Source: VRUE01 sp963837735 (lineage in GTDB: Bacteria > Actinomycetota > Thermoleophilia > Solirubrobacterales > 70-9). From it: a stretch of DNA of 64,000 nt. Positions 8,087 through 17,508 of the stretch are shown piece by piece; the stretch's first letter is position 1, and each line of letters opens with the position of its first letter. The stretch spans positions 78,935 to 142,934 of the forward strand of contig CAWIOM010000009.1 in assembly GCA_963837735.1 (NCBI GenBank), given 5' to 3'. The position numbers were made by a program, and so were the translations under genes. A model generated the notes under the pieces. The model searched no databases. It was not told where the DNA came from and worked only from the letters and a program-made list of their open reading frames with translations.

Positions 8087-10201
8087 TCAGCGCCCGATCC
8101 TCTTCTTCAGCGTGACGCTGCTCCGGCCGCCGCCGGGGGGCGTCGCGGTGAGCTTGATCTTCACCTTCTTCAGCGACTTCCTGCGGATCGCCTTGCGGAC
8201 GCGTTTCGAGAGCACCAGCTTGAAGGTCAGCCGCCCTCTCGTATTTGCCTTCTTGCGCGCCGACTGCTTCGCCCCGCCGGCGGTCAGCTTCAGCTTCACC
8301 CTCGTCTTCGCCGGCAGCCCGTGCAGCCTGATGATCAGCTTCCTGGAGCGGCGCCGGAGCTTGCCGATCCGGACCAGGCGCTTGCGCAGCTTGAAGCGAT
8401 GCACGTTCGGGGCCCTGCCCGAGATCGGGACCGCGTCGCTGGAGGTCGAGAAAGTGCCTTCCGGCCCGAGGACGGCAGCTCCGCCCGGGTTCTGGTGAAA
8501 GGCGGCGACCCGGTAGTGGTAGAAATGCGCCGGGGTCGAGGTCGACAACCTGGACGGATGCAGGCGTCGGGCCGGTTGCAGAGCCGGAAATCGCCGAGTC
8601 ATCCCCTTCTGCGTAGGACGGCCCCAGGCGTTCGACCGGCTGGTCGGCGGCGAGGAAGACCCGGTAGGCGGTTCCCACTCCGGCGGGGTCGATCGTGAAG
8701 GGGATCTCGGCAGCGTGGGAGGCGACCACCCGCGGCGTCCCGTTGGCGATCACCGGCAGCGTTTCGCCGCCTGCCAGCGGTGGCGTCGTCAGTGTCTGGT
8801 CGGCGCTCGACGCGGAGCCGAAGGGCGTGGTCAGCGTCATCCGGTAGTGGTAGGTGGTGCTCGGCTGCAGAAATTCGAGATAGACCTGGTCTTCGGTGGG
8901 CCCGCCGTCGGGGCCCTCCGGCTGGTCGCGGGCGGAGTCGACCAGGCCGTAGGCGTCGGTCGTGCCGTAATCGACGTGGAGGGTGCCTCCGGCCCCCTTG
9001 CTGTCCAGAGGGACCGCGATTTCGTCGCTGCGGGTCGCGGACGGTATCGGCAGCGCCGGTACTCCGATCGTCGGCGCCGTGCAGTCGGAGCCGGTCGTAA
9101 CCAGCGTCTGCGAGGTCACCGGGGTCGGATCCAAGTTGGCGGCGATGTCTGTGGCCGCGGCGTGGAAGGAGTGGGCTCCCTTGCAGAGATCCGAGACTTC
9201 GAACGGCGACGCGCAGCCGAACGAGGGCTGGCTGTCGACGCCGCAGGGAAAGATTGACGGGTCGGCTCGTTCCTCGGGGGAGTCGAAGGCCCATTCGGCG
9301 CTCGGGCCCGGTATTTCGGCAGCCGAGGGTTTTGGAGAAAAATGTCTCAGGGGGCGTGGTGTCGATCGTGAAGCGCTCGACGATCGGCGTCGGGTCGGTG
9401 GACCCCGCGGCGATTGCCCGGGCTCGGAACGTGTGCGAGCTGCCCGGCGCGAGCCCCTCGTAGGCGACCGGTGAGGTGCAGGCCGAGAAGGCGGCGCCGT
9501 CGAGGGCGCACTCGAAGGTCGCTCCCGCCGAATCCGAGACCAGCTTGAAGCTGGCGCTGTGACGAGGGCCGCTGAGCACGCCGGGCTCTTCGATGCCGAT
9601 GTTCACCAGCCGATTGACCTGGAAGGAGTCTTCCCGGTCGATCCCGGTGTCGGGGGTCGGCCGGGGCTGTGTCCCTCCGGCGTACGCCCGCAGGTAGAAG
9701 GAGCCGCGATCGGCTCGGAAGCCGGTGACGTCGACCTTGTATTCGGTGCCGGCGACGGCCGCGAAGGTCACCCGACTGCCGTTGGACCCGTAGCCGCCGG
9801 CGCAATCGGTGGCGTCGTCGTCGTCGTCGGTTTTGACCAGGGTGCCGATCGTGCCGGTGTAGACCCCGAGCACGGTGTCCACGTCGGAGCCCCGGTCGCA
9901 GGTCTCGATCGTGTAGGTGGTCGATTCCGGCGCCGTGAAGACGTACCAGACCGACGAGGCGCAACCGGGCCGGCTGTCGATAGGAATCGACAGGCAGGAG
10001 TTGGCGGCAGCCGCGCCCGCAGCGTTGGGCTCGCCGGTCTCCGCCGTCGCCTCGAGGTTCGTCGCCGAGAGCTCCTCGCCGAGGCCGAGGGGCTGGGCGC
10101 GCGGAAAAGGCGTCGTTGGCGGGCGCCGCCGCGAGCGCCTGGCCGGCTCCGGCCAGCAGTCAGGGCCGCGCTCGTAGCGCGGCGAGAGTCCCCCTCTTCA
10201 C
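8087..10201 (-). pseudogene. Secreted repeat protein split by several frameshifts
   Basis: Across three frames I can piece together one exported protein of ~700 residues. A probable GTG start (10201) and leader (MKRGTLAAL) are followed, after a break, by GAGQALAAAPANDAFS, a signal-peptide end and mature start. A pre-peptidase-like beta domain (VWYVFTAPESTTYTIETC) comes next. Then there is an Ig-like repeat with ATFECALDGAAFSAC, a second repeat unit in another frame (SAEWAFDSPEE...CGVDSQPSFGC), fibronectin-like segments (TTYHYRMTLTTPFGS) and a very basic C-terminus (KSLKKVKIKL, LKKRIGR). Frame breaks fall near 10150, 10105, 9320 and 8545. Ig-like repeats are shared with the genes at 33607 and 35388. 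Either a decayed gene or sequencing indels; I cannot tell which. Confidence 0.7.
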
Positions 10202-10242
10202 CGATCCGAGGCTAGCGGGCATCGCTGCCCGCTTCAAGCCGA

Positions 10243-11115
10243 TCAGGCCGCTTCGCGCTGGGCCTCGGCCTCGGCGGCAGCCTCTTCCCTGGCGACCCGA
10301 TCCTCGTAGGCGCTGCGGGCGCCGTGGTCGACTTCGGTCATCAGCTTGTCGACCTTCATCAGCCGGCCGATGGCCTCGCGGACGTTGCGGGGCAGGAGCC
10401 CGATGAATTTGTAGATCGCGCCGTTGGCCTTCGGCACCCAGACGTCGTAGCGCCCCACTTCGAGCGCGTCGACGATCTCGTTGGCGACGTCCTCGGCCTC
10501 GACCGGTTTCACCCAGCGCTGGCCGACGCCGCTGGTCAGCTCGGTGTTGACGACGGTCGGCATCACGCAGTGCGTCTCGATGCCGCTGCCGCGCAGCTCC
10601 CAGCGCACGCCCTCGGTCAGCCCGACGACGGCGTGCTTGGTCGCCGAGTAGGTCGCGATCCCGGGCAGGGCGCCCTTGCCCGCCTGCGAGGCGATGTTGA
10701 CGATGTGGCCGCTGCGGCGCGGTGCCATCCTCTCGATCGCCAGCTGGGTGCCGGTGATCACTCCGTGCAGATTGATGTCGACCTGGCGGTGGACGGACTC
10801 CTCGCTCTCCTCGACGAGGGTCGTCACAGGCATGATCCCGGCGTTGTTGACGACGACGTCGAGCGGGCCGAGCTGGCGCTCGGCCTCGTCGAGGAAGGCC
10901 GCGAAGGAGGCCCGGTCGGTGACGTCGACCGGCAGCGCCAGCGTCCCCCCTCCGAGCTCCGCCGCGGTCCGCTCGGCGAGCGGCACGTCGATGTCGCCGA
11001 TCGCCACCCGGCAGCCCTTGCGGACCAGTGCCGTCGCCGTCGCCCTGCCGATGCCCCGGGCGCCGCCGGTGATCGCGACCACCTTGCCGCCCAGTGCCTG
11101 TCGCTCCTTCGCCAT
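10243..11115 (-). CDS. Short-chain dehydrogenase/reductase
   Basis: 290 residues, starting at the ATG at 11115 (MAKERQALGGKVVAITGG). It shows the classical SDR features: NAD(P)-binding TGGARGIGRAT, NNAG (VVNNAGIMP), catalytic Ser in IVNIASQAG and YSATK with the Tyr/Lys pair. A C-terminal extension of ~40 residues is rich in Glu and Ala. It lies 23 bases after a thiolase-like gene on the same strand, and together they may act on acyl-CoA or sterol-like substrates; that pairing is inference from position. Confidence 0.9.
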   Translation of the reverse strand: MAKERQALGGKVVAITGGARGIGRATATALVRKGCRVAIGDIDVPLAERTAAELGGGTLALPVDVTDRASFAAFLDEAERQLGPLDVVVNNAGIMPVTTLVEESEESVHRQVDINLHGVITGTQLAIERMAPRRSGHIVNIASQAGKGALPGIATYSATKHAVVGLTEGVRWELRGSGIETHCVMPTVVNTELTSGVGQRWVKPVEAEDVANEIVDALEVGRYDVWVPKANGAIYKFIGLLPRNVREAIGRLMKVDKLMTEVDHGARSAYEDRVAREEAAAEAEAQREAA

Positions 11116-11138
11116 CGCGCTCTCCTCTCGGCCTTTGC

Positions 11139-12332
11139 CTAGGCGGCCGGTTTGTAGACGGTGACCACGGCGGCGCCGCCGAGGCCGATGTTGTGCTGGA
11201 GCGCCACCTTGGCGCCGTCGACCTGGCGCTTGTCCGCTTCGCCGCGGAGCTGCCAGGTCAGCTCGGAGCACTGCGCGAGGCCGGTGGCTCCGAGCGGGTG
11301 GCCCTTCGAGATCAGGCCGCCGGACGGGTTGACGACGACCTTGCCGCCATACGTCGTCGCCTCTTCCTCGACCAGCTTGTGGCCCTCGCCCTCGGCGGCG
11401 AAGCCGAGCGCTTCGTAGGTGATCAGCTCGTTGGCGCTGAAGCAGTCGTGCAGCTCGCAGACGTCGATCTCCTCGGCGGCGATTCCTGCCTCGGCGTAGG
11501 CCTGCTCGGCGGCGGTCTTCGACATGTCGGAGCCGACGATCGTCATGCAGTCGGCGTCCTCGGCGAAGGTCGAGGAGAGGTCGGTGACCATCGACTGCCC
11601 GGCGATCTCGATCGCCTGATCCCAGAGCCCGTGCTCGTCGACGTAGCTCTCCGAGGCGACGATCGCGCAGGCCGAGCCGTCGGAGGTCGGCGAGCACTGC
11701 AGCTTGGTCAGCGGGTCGTGGATCATCTTCGCGTTCTTGATGTCCTCGAGCGAGTACTCGTCCTGGAACTGGGCGTAGGGGTTGTTGACCGAGTGCTTGT
11801 GGTTCTTCCACCCGATCCAGGCGTAGTGATCGGGGTTGGAGCCGTACTTCTCCATGTGGTCGCGGCCGGCGTTGCCGAACATCTGCGGGGCCGGCGGCGA
11901 GGCCTCCGGGTCGCGGATCTCGAACATCCGCGTCGCGTGCTTGTCGAGCGCGTTGGTGCGGTCCGTGTACTTGACCCCGAGGCTGCCCGGCTCCATCTTC
12001 TCGAAGCCGAGCGCCAGCGCGCAGTCGGCGAGGCCGCCCTTGACCGCCTGGCGGGCGAGGAACAGCGCCGAGGAGCCGGTCGAGCAGTTGTTGTTGACGT
12101 TGACGACCGGGATCCCGGTCAGCCCCAGCTGGTAGAGCGCCCGCTGGCCGTAGGTCGAGTCGCCGTAGCAGTAGCCCGCGTAGGCCTGCTCGACGTCCTC
12201 ATACGGGATGCCGGCATCGGCAAGCGCCTTCTCCCCGGCCTCCTTGGCCCAGTCCGGGTAATCGCCCTCCTTCGTGCCGGGCTTCTCGAACTTGGTCATC
12301 CCGACCCCGATCACGAACGTGCGGTTGCTCAA
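11139..12332 (-). CDS. Thiolase-family protein of the SCP-x / lipid-transfer type
   Basis: A 397-residue thiolase-fold protein. The nucleophilic Cys is in NVNNNCSTGSSAL (residue ~86), a second conserved segment is CELHDCFSANELI, and the C-terminal motif is NPSGGLISKGHPLGATGLAQ with the catalytic His. This HDCFS / GHPLGATG combination is characteristic of the thiolase domain of sterol carrier protein X and related lipid-transfer proteins rather than of biosynthetic acetoacetyl-CoA thiolases. It would cleave or condense branched or steroid-like 3-ketoacyl-CoA. It is upstream of an SDR gene on the same strand. Confidence 0.9.
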   Translation of the reverse strand: MSNRTFVIGVGMTKFEKPGTKEGDYPDWAKEAGEKALADAGIPYEDVEQAYAGYCYGDSTYGQRALYQLGLTGIPVVNVNNNCSTGSSALFLARQAVKGGLADCALALGFEKMEPGSLGVKYTDRTNALDKHATRMFEIRDPEASPPAPQMFGNAGRDHMEKYGSNPDHYAWIGWKNHKHSVNNPYAQFQDEYSLEDIKNAKMIHDPLTKLQCSPTSDGSACAIVASESYVDEHGLWDQAIEIAGQSMVTDLSSTFAEDADCMTIVGSDMSKTAAEQAYAEAGIAAEEIDVCELHDCFSANELITYEALGFAAEGEGHKLVEEEATTYGGKVVVNPSGGLISKGHPLGATGLAQCSELTWQLRGEADKRQVDGAKVALQHNIGLGGAAVVTVYKPAA

Positions 12333-12389
12333 AGTCTGCTCCTGTGGTCGTCGCCGCCCCCGGCGGCTTTGGCTGGCTGGCCAGGAAAT

Positions 12390-14180
12390 CTAGCGCGTGG
12401 AGCGCTTGCGGTGCTTCTTCTTGAGCTTCTTGACCAGCTTCGCCTTGCGCTTCAGGCTGGCGGCGACGTTCCCCGTCGGCGTGTAGCTGACGGTGAACTG
12501 GACCTTTCGCCTGCCCTTCTTGCGCAGCGCCTTGCGGATCCGCTTCGACCTGGCCACGACCTTGAGCTTGATCGAGGCCTGGCCCGCGACGATCGCCTTC
12601 TGGGTCTTCAGGCCCTTGCCGGAGAGCGTCATCGTCCCGGCCGACGGCGCGGCCAGCGAGACCGAGAGGGTCGCCGTCCCCTTCTTCTTGTTCTTCTTCA
12701 GCTTGCCCAGCTTGAAGGCGTTCGAGGGCTGCACCTCCACCGCCCCGATGTCGGAGCCGTCGGCGCCGGTCACCGCCGCGTTGGGGATCGAGGGCAGGTC
12801 GATCGGGCGCAGGACGGCGCGCTGGTCGGCGGTCTGGCCGAACGCCGCCCCCTGGTCGATCGCCGGGCTGCCGAGCGCCGGAGCCATCGTCTGGGTCGGG
12901 CCGCCGTTGGAGGCGAGCGGGCCGAGCAGCGGGTCCTTGTTGACCTGGTCGCCGGCGGCGTGAAAGCCGCACTGGTCGCGGCTGTCGAGGTTGAAGCCGG
13001 AAGAGATCGTGGGAATGGATTCGGTTGGGATGAAGCAGTTCTCGCTTCCCGCCGGGCCGACCCCGTTGGCGACGATCGAGTTGCTCAGCTTCAGCGTGCC
13101 CGGGGGCCCAGCGGCGAACAGGTTGCCCGCGACGCTTTCCGGATTTCCGGTTTCGAGCCTGTTGGCGGCGATCGTCGAGTCGGTGACGGTGAGGGGGGCT
13201 GCTTCCCCGGAGATCAGAAAGGCGCCGCCGCCGAACCCGCCGGATCCAGCTCCGCCGCCGTTGCGGGCGACGTTTTCGACAATCGTCGAGTTGGTGAGAG
13301 CGATCCCCTGTTCGGCCGCGATTCCGAAGATCCCTCCGCCGACGACTTCCCCGGCTTCGCCGCCCGCGCCCGGCGTCGCTTCGGCGACGTTGCCGCTGAT
13401 CGTGCTGGCGACGATGCTGGACTGGCTTCCTCCGAGAACGAAGAAGAGGCCGGCGCCCCCCGCGACCCCGCCGTCCTGTTCGGCGTTGCTGGGCCCGTGT
13501 CCGCCGCCGGCGTTGGCGACGTTGCCGGAGATCGTCGAGCGCTCGATGCTGACCGCGCCTCCGACCACCGCCATTGCGCCCCCCTGAGCGGTGCCGCCCG
13601 CTGCGGCCGGGCCGCCGACGGCTTCGGCGATATTGCCGGAGACCTCGCTTTCGGAAACCGCGAGCGAGCCCGCGACCACCAGGGCGCCGGCCCCGATCGC
13701 GGTTTCCCCTTCGACTCCGGGGGCTTCCCCGTTTGCGTCGGCGATGTTGCCCGTCAGCCTGGCGTCGCGCAGCGTCAGGTTCGTGTTGATCGCGAGAACG
13801 CCGGCGCCGGCCGCTGAGGCTTCGAACGCACGGCCGTCCCGGATCGTCACGCCGGAGATGGTGACGTTGAGGATTTCCATCCCGGTCGGCCCGATGATGA
13901 AATCCCTGTACGGGCCGATCGAGCGGATCGTGGTGGTCGCGCTGCCGGCGCCCGCGATCGTCACGCTCCTGTGGATTTCAAGTTCCGCGCTGGTGAGCTG
14001 GTAGTCGCCCGCCGGCACGTTGATCGTCTCCCCCGGCCCCGCTTCGGCGATCGCCTGGCGCAGCGAGCCGGCCCCGCTGTCGTTGGTGTTGGCGACGGTC
14101 AGCGCGGCGTTGGCGGGGGCCGCCGCGAGCAGCACAACCGCCACGGCAAGGCCCGGGATGATCTTCCGGGAGGAGGACAC
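12390..14180 (-). CDS. Secreted right-handed beta-helix protein with basic C-terminus
   Basis: About 596 residues from a GTG at 14180. A signal peptide (IIPGLAVAVVLLAAAPANA) precedes VANTNDSGAGSLRQAI, the opening of choice-of-anchor / polymorphic-outer-membrane-like beta-helix proteins. Repeated coils such as STISGNVA and STIVENVARNGG follow, with a late motif LGSPAIDQGA. The last ~110 residues are a Lys/Arg-rich domain (KLVKKLKKKHRKRSTR) like those of other secreted proteins in this window. Probably a cell-surface or secreted structural or polysaccharide-binding protein; no catalytic residues are clear. It lies 57 bases after the start of the thiolase gene on the same strand. Confidence 0.8.
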   Translation of the reverse strand: MSSSRKIIPGLAVAVVLLAAAPANAALTVANTNDSGAGSLRQAIAEAGPGETINVPAGDYQLTSAELEIHRSVTIAGAGSATTTIRSIGPYRDFIIGPTGMEILNVTISGVTIRDGRAFEASAAGAGVLAINTNLTLRDARLTGNIADANGEAPGVEGETAIGAGALVVAGSLAVSESEVSGNIAEAVGGPAAAGGTAQGGAMAVVGGAVSIERSTISGNVANAGGGHGPSNAEQDGGVAGGAGLFFVLGGSQSSIVASTISGNVAEATPGAGGEAGEVVGGGIFGIAAEQGIALTNSTIVENVARNGGGAGSGGFGGGAFLISGEAAPLTVTDSTIAANRLETGNPESVAGNLFAAGPPGTLKLSNSIVANGVGPAGSENCFIPTESIPTISSGFNLDSRDQCGFHAAGDQVNKDPLLGPLASNGGPTQTMAPALGSPAIDQGAAFGQTADQRAVLRPIDLPSIPNAAVTGADGSDIGAVEVQPSNAFKLGKLKKNKKKGTATLSVSLAAPSAGTMTLSGKGLKTQKAIVAGQASIKLKVVARSKRIRKALRKKGRRKVQFTVSYTPTGNVAASLKRKAKLVKKLKKKHRKRSTR

Positions 14181-14221
14181 GCGTCGGAGCTTGCCACTTC
14201 GTAACCCGATTTGCCACCCGG

Positions 14222-15274
14222 CTAGGACTTCCGGCCGCTCGTCCGTTCGTCGGGATTCGACCAGATCAGGAATGCGGCGCCGGCGATCCCGATCCCGATC
14301 GCGGTTGCAATCGCCCGCTGGCCGGCGGCTCGCAGGGCGGGCTCGCCCAGGGTGTCGGCGAGAACCACGGCGTAGACGGTGATCGAGGCCGTGAAGAGCG
14401 CGTACTGGACGGTGAGCAGGCCGTAGGCGAGCCCGGCCGCGAGGGTCAGCACCACCGCCAGCGCGACGCCGTCGCCGGCCAGCCACTCGGAGAGAAGCGA
14501 AGCCGCGATCAGGCCGACCGCGGTGCCGGCGGCCCGCAGGATCAGGCGGTGGAAGGTCTCATCCTCCTCGGGCCGCAGCACGAAGAGGACGGTGAGCGGG
14601 ATCCAGAATCCGTGTTCGCTGAAGCCGAGCGCCCAGTAGGCGGCCACCGCCGCCGCGAGGGCGGCGCCGAAGCGCAGGGCATGACGGGCGACGGGCGAGC
14701 TCAGGGCCAGGTTGCGGCGCAGGGCGGCGAGCGCCGCGGGCGTGCTCCAGCCCTGCTCGCCTCCCTCCTCGGCGCGATCCCCGGCGGCGTAGACGAGGAT
14801 CGAGAAGCCGGCTTGGAGCAGACCGCCCGCGGTCGCGAGCAGCAGGGCCGCCGGCGCGTCGCCGGGGTCGAGCGGCAGGCCCTGGGCGATCAGCAGGGAG
14901 AGGGCGACCGAGAGGCCGAGGATCGAGAGCCGAAGCGAGACCGCAAAGCAGTAGCCGGCGGCGGCGCCGAGCGCCGCCATCGCCGGCACAGCGAGCGCCG
15001 GCGACCATCCCGTGAGGGCGCCGAGGGCGGCCGCCAGTCCGATCAGCGGCGCGGCCGCGCCCTGCCAGCCGGCGCGCACCTTCGCCGGCGCGTCCATGCC
15101 CGGGAAGCCGGCGAGCAGGGCGCCGGTCCCGATCGCGCCCTTGGTCGGCGAGTCGAGCCCGAGCTCGAGGAGGAGCGCGACGCCGATCGGGACCGAGAGC
15201 AGGAGGCCGCGGCGCAGCGCCGGCCCCGGCTCGCTCGGGCCGATCGCCAAGAGCGGCGAGGCGCGCAGCCTCAT
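14222..15274 (-). CDS. FUSC-family membrane protein
   Basis: About 350 residues with around ten hydrophobic segments. It has the FUSC_2-like arrangement of two membrane blocks separated by a soluble stretch (GDRAEEGGEQGWSTP...ALRRNLAL). The motif FWIPLTVLFVLRPEEDETFHR just before the last membrane block is typical of aromatic-acid-exporter/FUSC proteins. The ATG at 15274 is taken as start; two GTG codons immediately precede it (15277, 15280). It is 38 bases from the upstream gene. Probably exports small organic compounds, but no substrate is indicated. Confidence 0.8.
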   Translation of the reverse strand: MRLRASPLLAIGPSEPGPALRRGLLLSVPIGVALLLELGLDSPTKGAIGTGALLAGFPGMDAPAKVRAGWQGAAAPLIGLAAALGALTGWSPALAVPAMAALGAAAGYCFAVSLRLSILGLSVALSLLIAQGLPLDPGDAPAALLLATAGGLLQAGFSILVYAAGDRAEEGGEQGWSTPAALAALRRNLALSSPVARHALRFGAALAAAVAAYWALGFSEHGFWIPLTVLFVLRPEEDETFHRLILRAAGTAVGLIAASLLSEWLAGDGVALAVVLTLAAGLAYGLLTVQYALFTASITVYAVVLADTLGEPALRAAGQRAIATAIGIGIAGAAFLIWSNPDERTSGRKS

Positions 15275-15312
15275 CACCACTCCCGACGCGTCGAACAGCT
15301 GTCCGTCGGCGC

Positions 15313-16011
15313 TCAGCCGTCCTCCTCGAGGGCTCGTCTTCGGGTCAGGCAGAACTCCACGGCGAGCTCGACGGGGGCTTCGCTCGCCGCCATCTCCCGG
15401 TAGCCGAGCTCGGCACCGCTGAAGCCGCTGGCGTTCCAGAGCTCGCCCTCGGGCGGGGCCGACCAGGGGCCGACGTAGAAGTACGGCTCGGCGTGGTTCT
15501 CGTCGCCCGGCGAGAGGCCGTAGTTCGCCCGCCGCCCGGCGGCCTCCTCCCCGATCTCGATCGCGAGGTCGAAATGCTCGGGCCAGAGGGTCGGCTCGGT
15601 CGGGGAATCGCCGGCGCCGGCCGCGCCGCGAATGCGATCGAGGGCCTCGGCGGCGAGCGAGTAGGCGGCCGCCAGCGCCTCGCACGCCGCCGGGTCGATC
15701 TCCAGCGGGTCCGCCGAGAGGCCCTCGAGGCCGTCGGGCAGGAGGCCCGGCCCGACCAGCTCGGCCGCCGCCGCCGGCGACTCGATCGGCGCCCGGCGCT
15801 CGATGCCGCCCTCGCGCACGACGAGGTCGGTGCCCTCGACCCGGACCTGGCTGTCCTCGCCGAACGGCGGCGTGCCGAAGCCCCCGGGGGTCGGCGTCAG
15901 GGTCCACTCGCCGCTGGTCTGCTCGCGCGCGGGCTTGATCACGTCCTCGGCGAGGACGTGCAGCGATTCGCGGGTCCGGGCGAACCCGGCGGGCAGCGGC
16001 GGCAGCCTCAC
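15313..16011 (-). CDS. Conserved protein of unknown function
   Basis: 232 residues starting at a GTG that overlaps the preceding TGA (GTGA). The first half contains TPTPGGFGTPPFGEDSQVRV followed by EGTDLVVREGG, and the second half WPEHFDLAIEIGEEA and YFYVGPWSAPPEGELWNAS. I recall similar sequences in actinobacterial genomes but cannot name a characterised domain. There is no signal peptide and no membrane segment. It is in an operon with the flavodoxin-like gene upstream and the FUSC gene downstream. Confidence 0.7.
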   Translation of the reverse strand: MRLPPLPAGFARTRESLHVLAEDVIKPAREQTSGEWTLTPTPGGFGTPPFGEDSQVRVEGTDLVVREGGIERRAPIESPAAAAELVGPGLLPDGLEGLSADPLEIDPAACEALAAAYSLAAEALDRIRGAAGAGDSPTEPTLWPEHFDLAIEIGEEAAGRRANYGLSPGDENHAEPYFYVGPWSAPPEGELWNASGFSGAELGYREMAASEAPVELAVEFCLTRRRALEEDG

Positions 16012-16664
16012 AGGTTGAGGTCCGCCCGCTTCGGTTGCCAGCCGGGGACGGTGTTGCCCTCCGGGGGGATCGGGTGCTGCTTGAGGATCCGCGCCAGGTG
16101 GGTGACGTTGTGGGCCATCCAGCCGGCGGTCTTCTGGGTGTAGGCGTGGTCCTTGCCGCCGGCCTCGAGGAACGAGGGGCCGGGCCCGGCGTCCCCCACC
16201 CAGTAGGTGTCGGCGTTGGGCGGGATCGCGCAGCCGAGGTGGGTCATGTTGAACAGGGTCGTGTCGGCGCAGGCGTGGGCGCCGTCCTCGTTGCCGGTGA
16301 CGACGACCCCGGCGACCTTGTTGTAGAGGGGGTACTGGCCGACGTCGTTGGTCGAGTCGTAGGTGCCGTCGAGGCGCTCGATCACCATCTGGATGACGCT
16401 GTTGCGGACGCCGAACCAGATCGACATGCCCATGATCAGGATGTCGGCGGCGAGGACCTTCTCGAGGATCTGGGGCCACTCGTCGCCGTCGCCCATGTCG
16501 GAGACGACTCCGAAGGGGATCTCGTAGTCGACCGGCCGGATCGTCTCGTGACTGACGCCGAGGTCGTCGAAGTGGGCTGTGACCATGTCGATCAGGCCCT
16601 GCGTGTTCGAGGGCTCCGGGGACTTCTTCAGGGTGCAGTTGAGGACCAGCGCGTTGAGTTTCAT
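16008..16664 (-). CDS. Flavodoxin-like NAD(P)H-dependent FMN reductase family protein
   Basis: 218 residues starting LNALVLNCTLKKSPEPSNT, the phosphate-binding loop of flavodoxin-like NADPH-dependent FMN reductases. It continues with DILIMGMSIWFGVRNSVIQ and VAGVVVTGNEDGAHA, both positions where this fold lines the FMN site. It is likely a soluble flavoprotein oxidoreductase; the electron acceptor is unknown. Its start is divergent from ccdA across 57 bases that should hold both promoters. Confidence 0.82.
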   Translation of the reverse strand: MKLNALVLNCTLKKSPEPSNTQGLIDMVTAHFDDLGVSHETIRPVDYEIPFGVVSDMGDGDEWPQILEKVLAADILIMGMSIWFGVRNSVIQMVIERLDGTYDSTNDVGQYPLYNKVAGVVVTGNEDGAHACADTTLFNMTHLGCAIPPNADTYWVGDAGPGPSFLEAGGKDHAYTQKTAGWMAHNVTHLARILKQHPIPPEGNTVPGWQPKRADLNL

Positions 16665-16721
16665 GACGGCATCCTCCCCCGGGGCGCCGGACGTGACAAC
16701 CCGCAGGTAGCCTGGCGAGTC

Positions 16722-17471
16722 GTGTTAATCGCTGACGTCAGCGCCGGCGGGGTGACCGTCCTTGCCGCCTTCGGGGCCGGCATCGTCTCCTTCCTGTCGC
16801 CCTGCGTGCTGCCTCTGGTGCCCGGCTATCTCTCGGCTGTCAGCGGCGTCTCGGCGGCCGAGCTCGAGGACGCCGACTGGCGCCGGGTCCTGGCGCCGAG
16901 CCTCCTCTTCGTCGCCAGCTTCTCGGCGATCTTCGTCTTCCTCGGCCTCACCGCCACCGGCCTCGGCTCCTTCCTCCATGAGAACGAAAGGCTGCTGACC
17001 AAGATCTCGGCGGCGCTGATCGTCGCCATGGGCGTTCTCTTCATCGCCTCGCTGTTCGTAGTCCGCCTCAACCGCGAGTGGCACGTCGACGCCCTGCTGG
17101 CGCGGGCCGGCCGCGGCGGCCCGATCGTCGCCGGCGCCGCCTTCGCGATCGCCTGGACGCCGTGCATCGGCCCGACGCTGAGCGCGATCCTCGCCGTCGC
17201 CGCCCAGGCCGACTCGGCCGCCCGCGGCGCCCTGCTGCTCGCCGTCTACTCGGCCGGGCTCGCGATTCCCTTCCTGCTGACCGCGGTCGCCTTCTCGCGG
17301 ATGACGACGGCCTTCGCCGTCGTCAAGCGCCACTACCAGGCGATCGTCGCCGTCGGCGGCGTCATCCTGATCGTGATGGGCGTCCTGATCTGGACCGAAG
17401 AACTGACCCGCATCAATGCCGAAGTCACGAGCTGGCTGACCGGGCAGGGCCTCGACTTCTGGAACTTCTGA
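16722..17471 (+). CDS. ccdA: CcdA-type thiol-disulfide electron transporter / cytochrome c biogenesis
   Basis: 249 residues from a GTG, with six predicted membrane helices. It carries the two conserved Cys motifs: FGAGIVSFLSPCVLPLVPG in helix 1 and AIAWTPCIGPTLSAIL in helix 4. CcdA passes electrons from cytoplasmic thioredoxin to extracytoplasmic thioredoxin-like proteins, for example for heme attachment to cytochrome c. It stands alone here, with no ccmG or resB next to it. The C-terminus is followed at once by a strong inverted repeat. Confidence 0.93.
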   Translation: MLIADVSAGGVTVLAAFGAGIVSFLSPCVLPLVPGYLSAVSGVSAAELEDADWRRVLAPSLLFVASFSAIFVFLGLTATGLGSFLHENERLLTKISAALIVAMGVLFIASLFVVRLNREWHVDALLARAGRGGPIVAGAAFAIAWTPCIGPTLSAILAVAAQADSAARGALLLAVYSAGLAIPFLLTAVAFSRMTTAFAVVKRHYQAIVAVGGVILIVMGVLIWTEELTRINAEVTSWLTGQGLDFWNF

Positions 17472-17473
17472 GA

Positions 17474-17508
17474 CGTCAATTGAGTCGCTGGAGAGGACTC
17501 AATTGACG
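17474..17508. terminator. Perfect inverted repeat between convergent genes
   Basis: Two 13-base arms (17474-17486 and 17496-17508) are exactly complementary, around a 9-base loop. Each arm contains the palindrome CAATTG. It lies 3 bases after the ccdA stop and overlaps the last codons of the convergent small ORF. There is no T-tract. The likely role is a bidirectional terminator or mRNA 3'-end stabiliser for both genes. Confidence 0.6.

Noticed and set aside
11094..13817. A 907-codon open frame on the plus strand
   Set aside because: It runs antisense to the thiolase and beta-helix genes and has low-complexity high-GC composition with no domain. It is a frame shadow.
14222..15907. A 561-codon open frame covering the FUSC gene and the end of its upstream neighbour
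   Set aside because: The first ~200 codons are Arg/Pro/Gly-rich noise in the wrong frame of the unknown-function gene; the FUSC protein begins around 15274.
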